The notes beneath the pieces were generated by a model. It did no database searches. It saw only the letters and a list, made by a program, of their open reading frames with translations, and had not been told where the DNA came from. Shown here in pieces: positions 62,778 through 64,000 of a stretch of 64,000 nucleotides of DNA. The number at the start of each line of letters is the position of its first letter. Positions within the stretch are counted from its first letter, which is position 1. A program made the position numbers and the translations under genes. Source of the stretch: JALEFZ01 sp964564415 (lineage in GTDB: Bacteria > Bacteroidota > Bacteroidia > J057); the NCBI GenBank assembly GCA_964564415.1, contig CAZMAV010000021.1, forward strand, positions 9,272 to 73,271, given 5' to 3'.

Positions 62778-63893
62778 TTATCGGTTATTGCCGAGGGAAA
62801 AGCGAATCTCTGCGCTCAGACCCACAAAGGGCTGAAGCTGTATCCGATCGAAGTCGAATTCTACATTGTTTCCATTGCCGGAATTGGAGATTTGTTCTTC
62901 GAGGGCTACCACACCTGCATTGATGCGGATAAATTTAAACACCCGGTAACCCAGACCTATGAAGTAGGGGCGACCAAAGATGGGCCCTGTGTAGACCGTC
63001 TCATCAGGAGAGGACATATTTTGGGTGAAGGCTCCAACGGAGATCGAGGTATTTTTCCAGATGGCAGAAGCATAGGCCCTGTTGCTGAAAGGCAAAGAAA
63101 GGCCGATGTAGGGAGCTGTGCCGTAGGTAAAATTACTGGGATCACCGCTCAGCAAGGTTCCACCATAGCCTACATTAAGGGCCAGGGAACTTCCTTTATT
63201 TTCTGTGGGATAGTCCTGTACGTCTCTGGCAGACTCAACGACCCACCATTCGTGCTCCATCAGTCGCTTGACATCTTGCTTAAAGATATTTTCTAGCTTT
63301 TCCAGGTTTCCGGAAAGGGTATCTCGCTCCAGGACATCCATGTAGGATTCAAACATAGAGGAAAAGGTGACCTCCAGAGACTTGTCGGCAGGGCGGTAGG
63401 AGGAAAGTCCTTCTTCGAGAATTTGGTTGAAGTCATCTAGGAGCTTTGAGGAAGACTTGAGCAACTCGACCTTGCCATTGGAGACATTGATCTGCTGCTC
63501 CTGATAAAAGCGAAGCTGGCTGAGAAGCCGTTTCTCAATCTGGTATTTTTCGTTGTCGCTGAGCTTTCGGTAGTACAAAATAGAAAAATCATATTCCGTC
63601 TTGCTCGACAGTCGGTAATTGAAAGGAAGCTGAAAACTCTCACTTGCACTGTTTTCGCTTCGCTGCCACAGCCCATTGTACAGAATCTTATTGCTGTTGG
63701 GCTTTTTAATCTGTATCTCGACCGCCTTGATATTTTTGCCGACCTCACCTGAGAAAATCAAGCGATCTTCGGCGGGAAGCTCTTGTCCGTTGTTGAAATA
63801 TCCCATCTCGTAGTCAAAAACCGCAGACTGGTACTGGGCTTGAGCCAAATAGAAGAAGGACAGTAAAAATAGAAGTGTTATGGATTGTCTCAT
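62778..63893 (-). CDS. hypothetical exported protein with barrel-like C-terminus
   Basis: A 371-residue protein with leader MRQSITLLFLLSFFYLAQAQ. The first half (about 21-215) is alpha/beta with a helical stretch (KLSDNEKYQIEKRLLSQLRF, LLDDFNQILEEGLSSY). The second half (about 230-371) has strands typical of an outer-membrane barrel (LALNVGYGGTLLSGDPSNFT, YIGLSLPFSNRAYASAIWKN, YFIGLGYRVFKFIRINAGVV, FVGLSAEIRFSLGNN). No family was recognised. It stands alone; the region 63894-64000 upstream to the window edge holds no gene. Confidence 0.68.
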   Translation of the reverse strand: MRQSITLLFLLSFFYLAQAQYQSAVFDYEMGYFNNGQELPAEDRLIFSGEVGKNIKAVEIQIKKPNSNKILYNGLWQRSENSASESFQLPFNYRLSSKTEYDFSILYYRKLSDNEKYQIEKRLLSQLRFYQEQQINVSNGKVELLKSSSKLLDDFNQILEEGLSSYRPADKSLEVTFSSMFESYMDVLERDTLSGNLEKLENIFKQDVKRLMEHEWWVVESARDVQDYPTENKGSSLALNVGYGGTLLSGDPSNFTYGTAPYIGLSLPFSNRAYASAIWKNTSISVGAFTQNMSSPDETVYTGPIFGRPYFIGLGYRVFKFIRINAGVVALEEQISNSGNGNNVEFDFDRIQLQPFVGLSAEIRFSLGNNR

Positions 63894-64000
63894 ATGATAG
63901 TTTGTAGGTTTTGAAATGAATAAATTAAAAGTGAGTCACTTAATATAACGTGAGTTCCGGCTAATAGTCGCTGACAATCAATAAATTAGAGCTTTAAGCG

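Overview
The window comes from a member of the Bacteroidota, most like the Saprospiria (Lewinella / Haliscomenobacter type); the genus cannot be fixed from sequence alone. The signs are many secreted proteins with type IX secretion (T9SS) C-terminal sorting tails (YPNP...GxYxLxI...KxxxR), two SusC/BamA-type TonB-dependent receptors with carboxypeptidase-like regulatory domains, a DUF4295 gene behind ribosomal protein L33, a TIGR02757 gene, DUF5723 and DUF2807 families, and an AsnRS, SMC and RF2 of Bacteroidota type. No rRNA, tRNA, CRISPR array, prophage or intact insertion sequence was found.

Layout. 1-5 kb: a large M36 (fungalysin) metalloprotease running off the left edge, a Crp/Fnr regulator and a small outer-membrane protein closed by a strong terminator. 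5-9.4 kb: a 1448-residue secreted PQQ sugar/sorbosone dehydrogenase with PKD, PA14 and T9SS domains. 9.4-22.2 kb: a stretch rich in decay. It holds a broken VOC/glyoxalase gene, a fused phosphoserine phosphatase-phosphoglycerate dehydrogenase (SerB-SerA), YceI, a DUF2807 lipoprotein, an outer-membrane receptor, a nitrilase, a wrecked T9SS gene, a small membrane-protein gene with an early stop, and a nicotinate phosphoribosyltransferase (pncB) with an in-frame amber codon. 22.2-40.6 kb: T9SS proteins, catalase-peroxidase katG, a tight four-gene operon (secreted EEP nuclease, rhomboid, PrsW, TIGR02757), WG-repeat and MORN-repeat proteins, asnS, an FtsB/DivIC-like gene, a DUF5723/lipoprotein pair and a beta-helix protein. 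40.8-47 kb: rpmG-DUF4295, a leaderless subtilase, a YggS PLP protein, an aldo/keto reductase, a DsbA/FrnE-like protein and prfB with its +1 frameshift. 47-64 kb: an OmpA protein, an ECF sigma factor overlapping a membrane/beta-barrel partner, a PI-PLC-like lipoprotein, an EEP nuclease, an SDR, a second TonB receptor, DUF2071, SMC and hypothetical proteins.

The most notable unexplained structure is a dispersed, intergenic, palindromic repeat of about 110 bp present in five diverged copies (near 12.33, 19.43, 23.55, 54.20 and 62.56 kb). Each copy has outer arms built around GTGATTATCACGAAT and inner arms built around GCGCTTTTGGGGTT, so it looks like a non-autonomous mobile element (MITE/REP-like). 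One copy abuts the broken 5' end of a pseudogene and another lies just ahead of a TonB receptor. Four disrupted genes lie between 9.9 and 22.2 kb, the same part of the window that carries three of the five copies.
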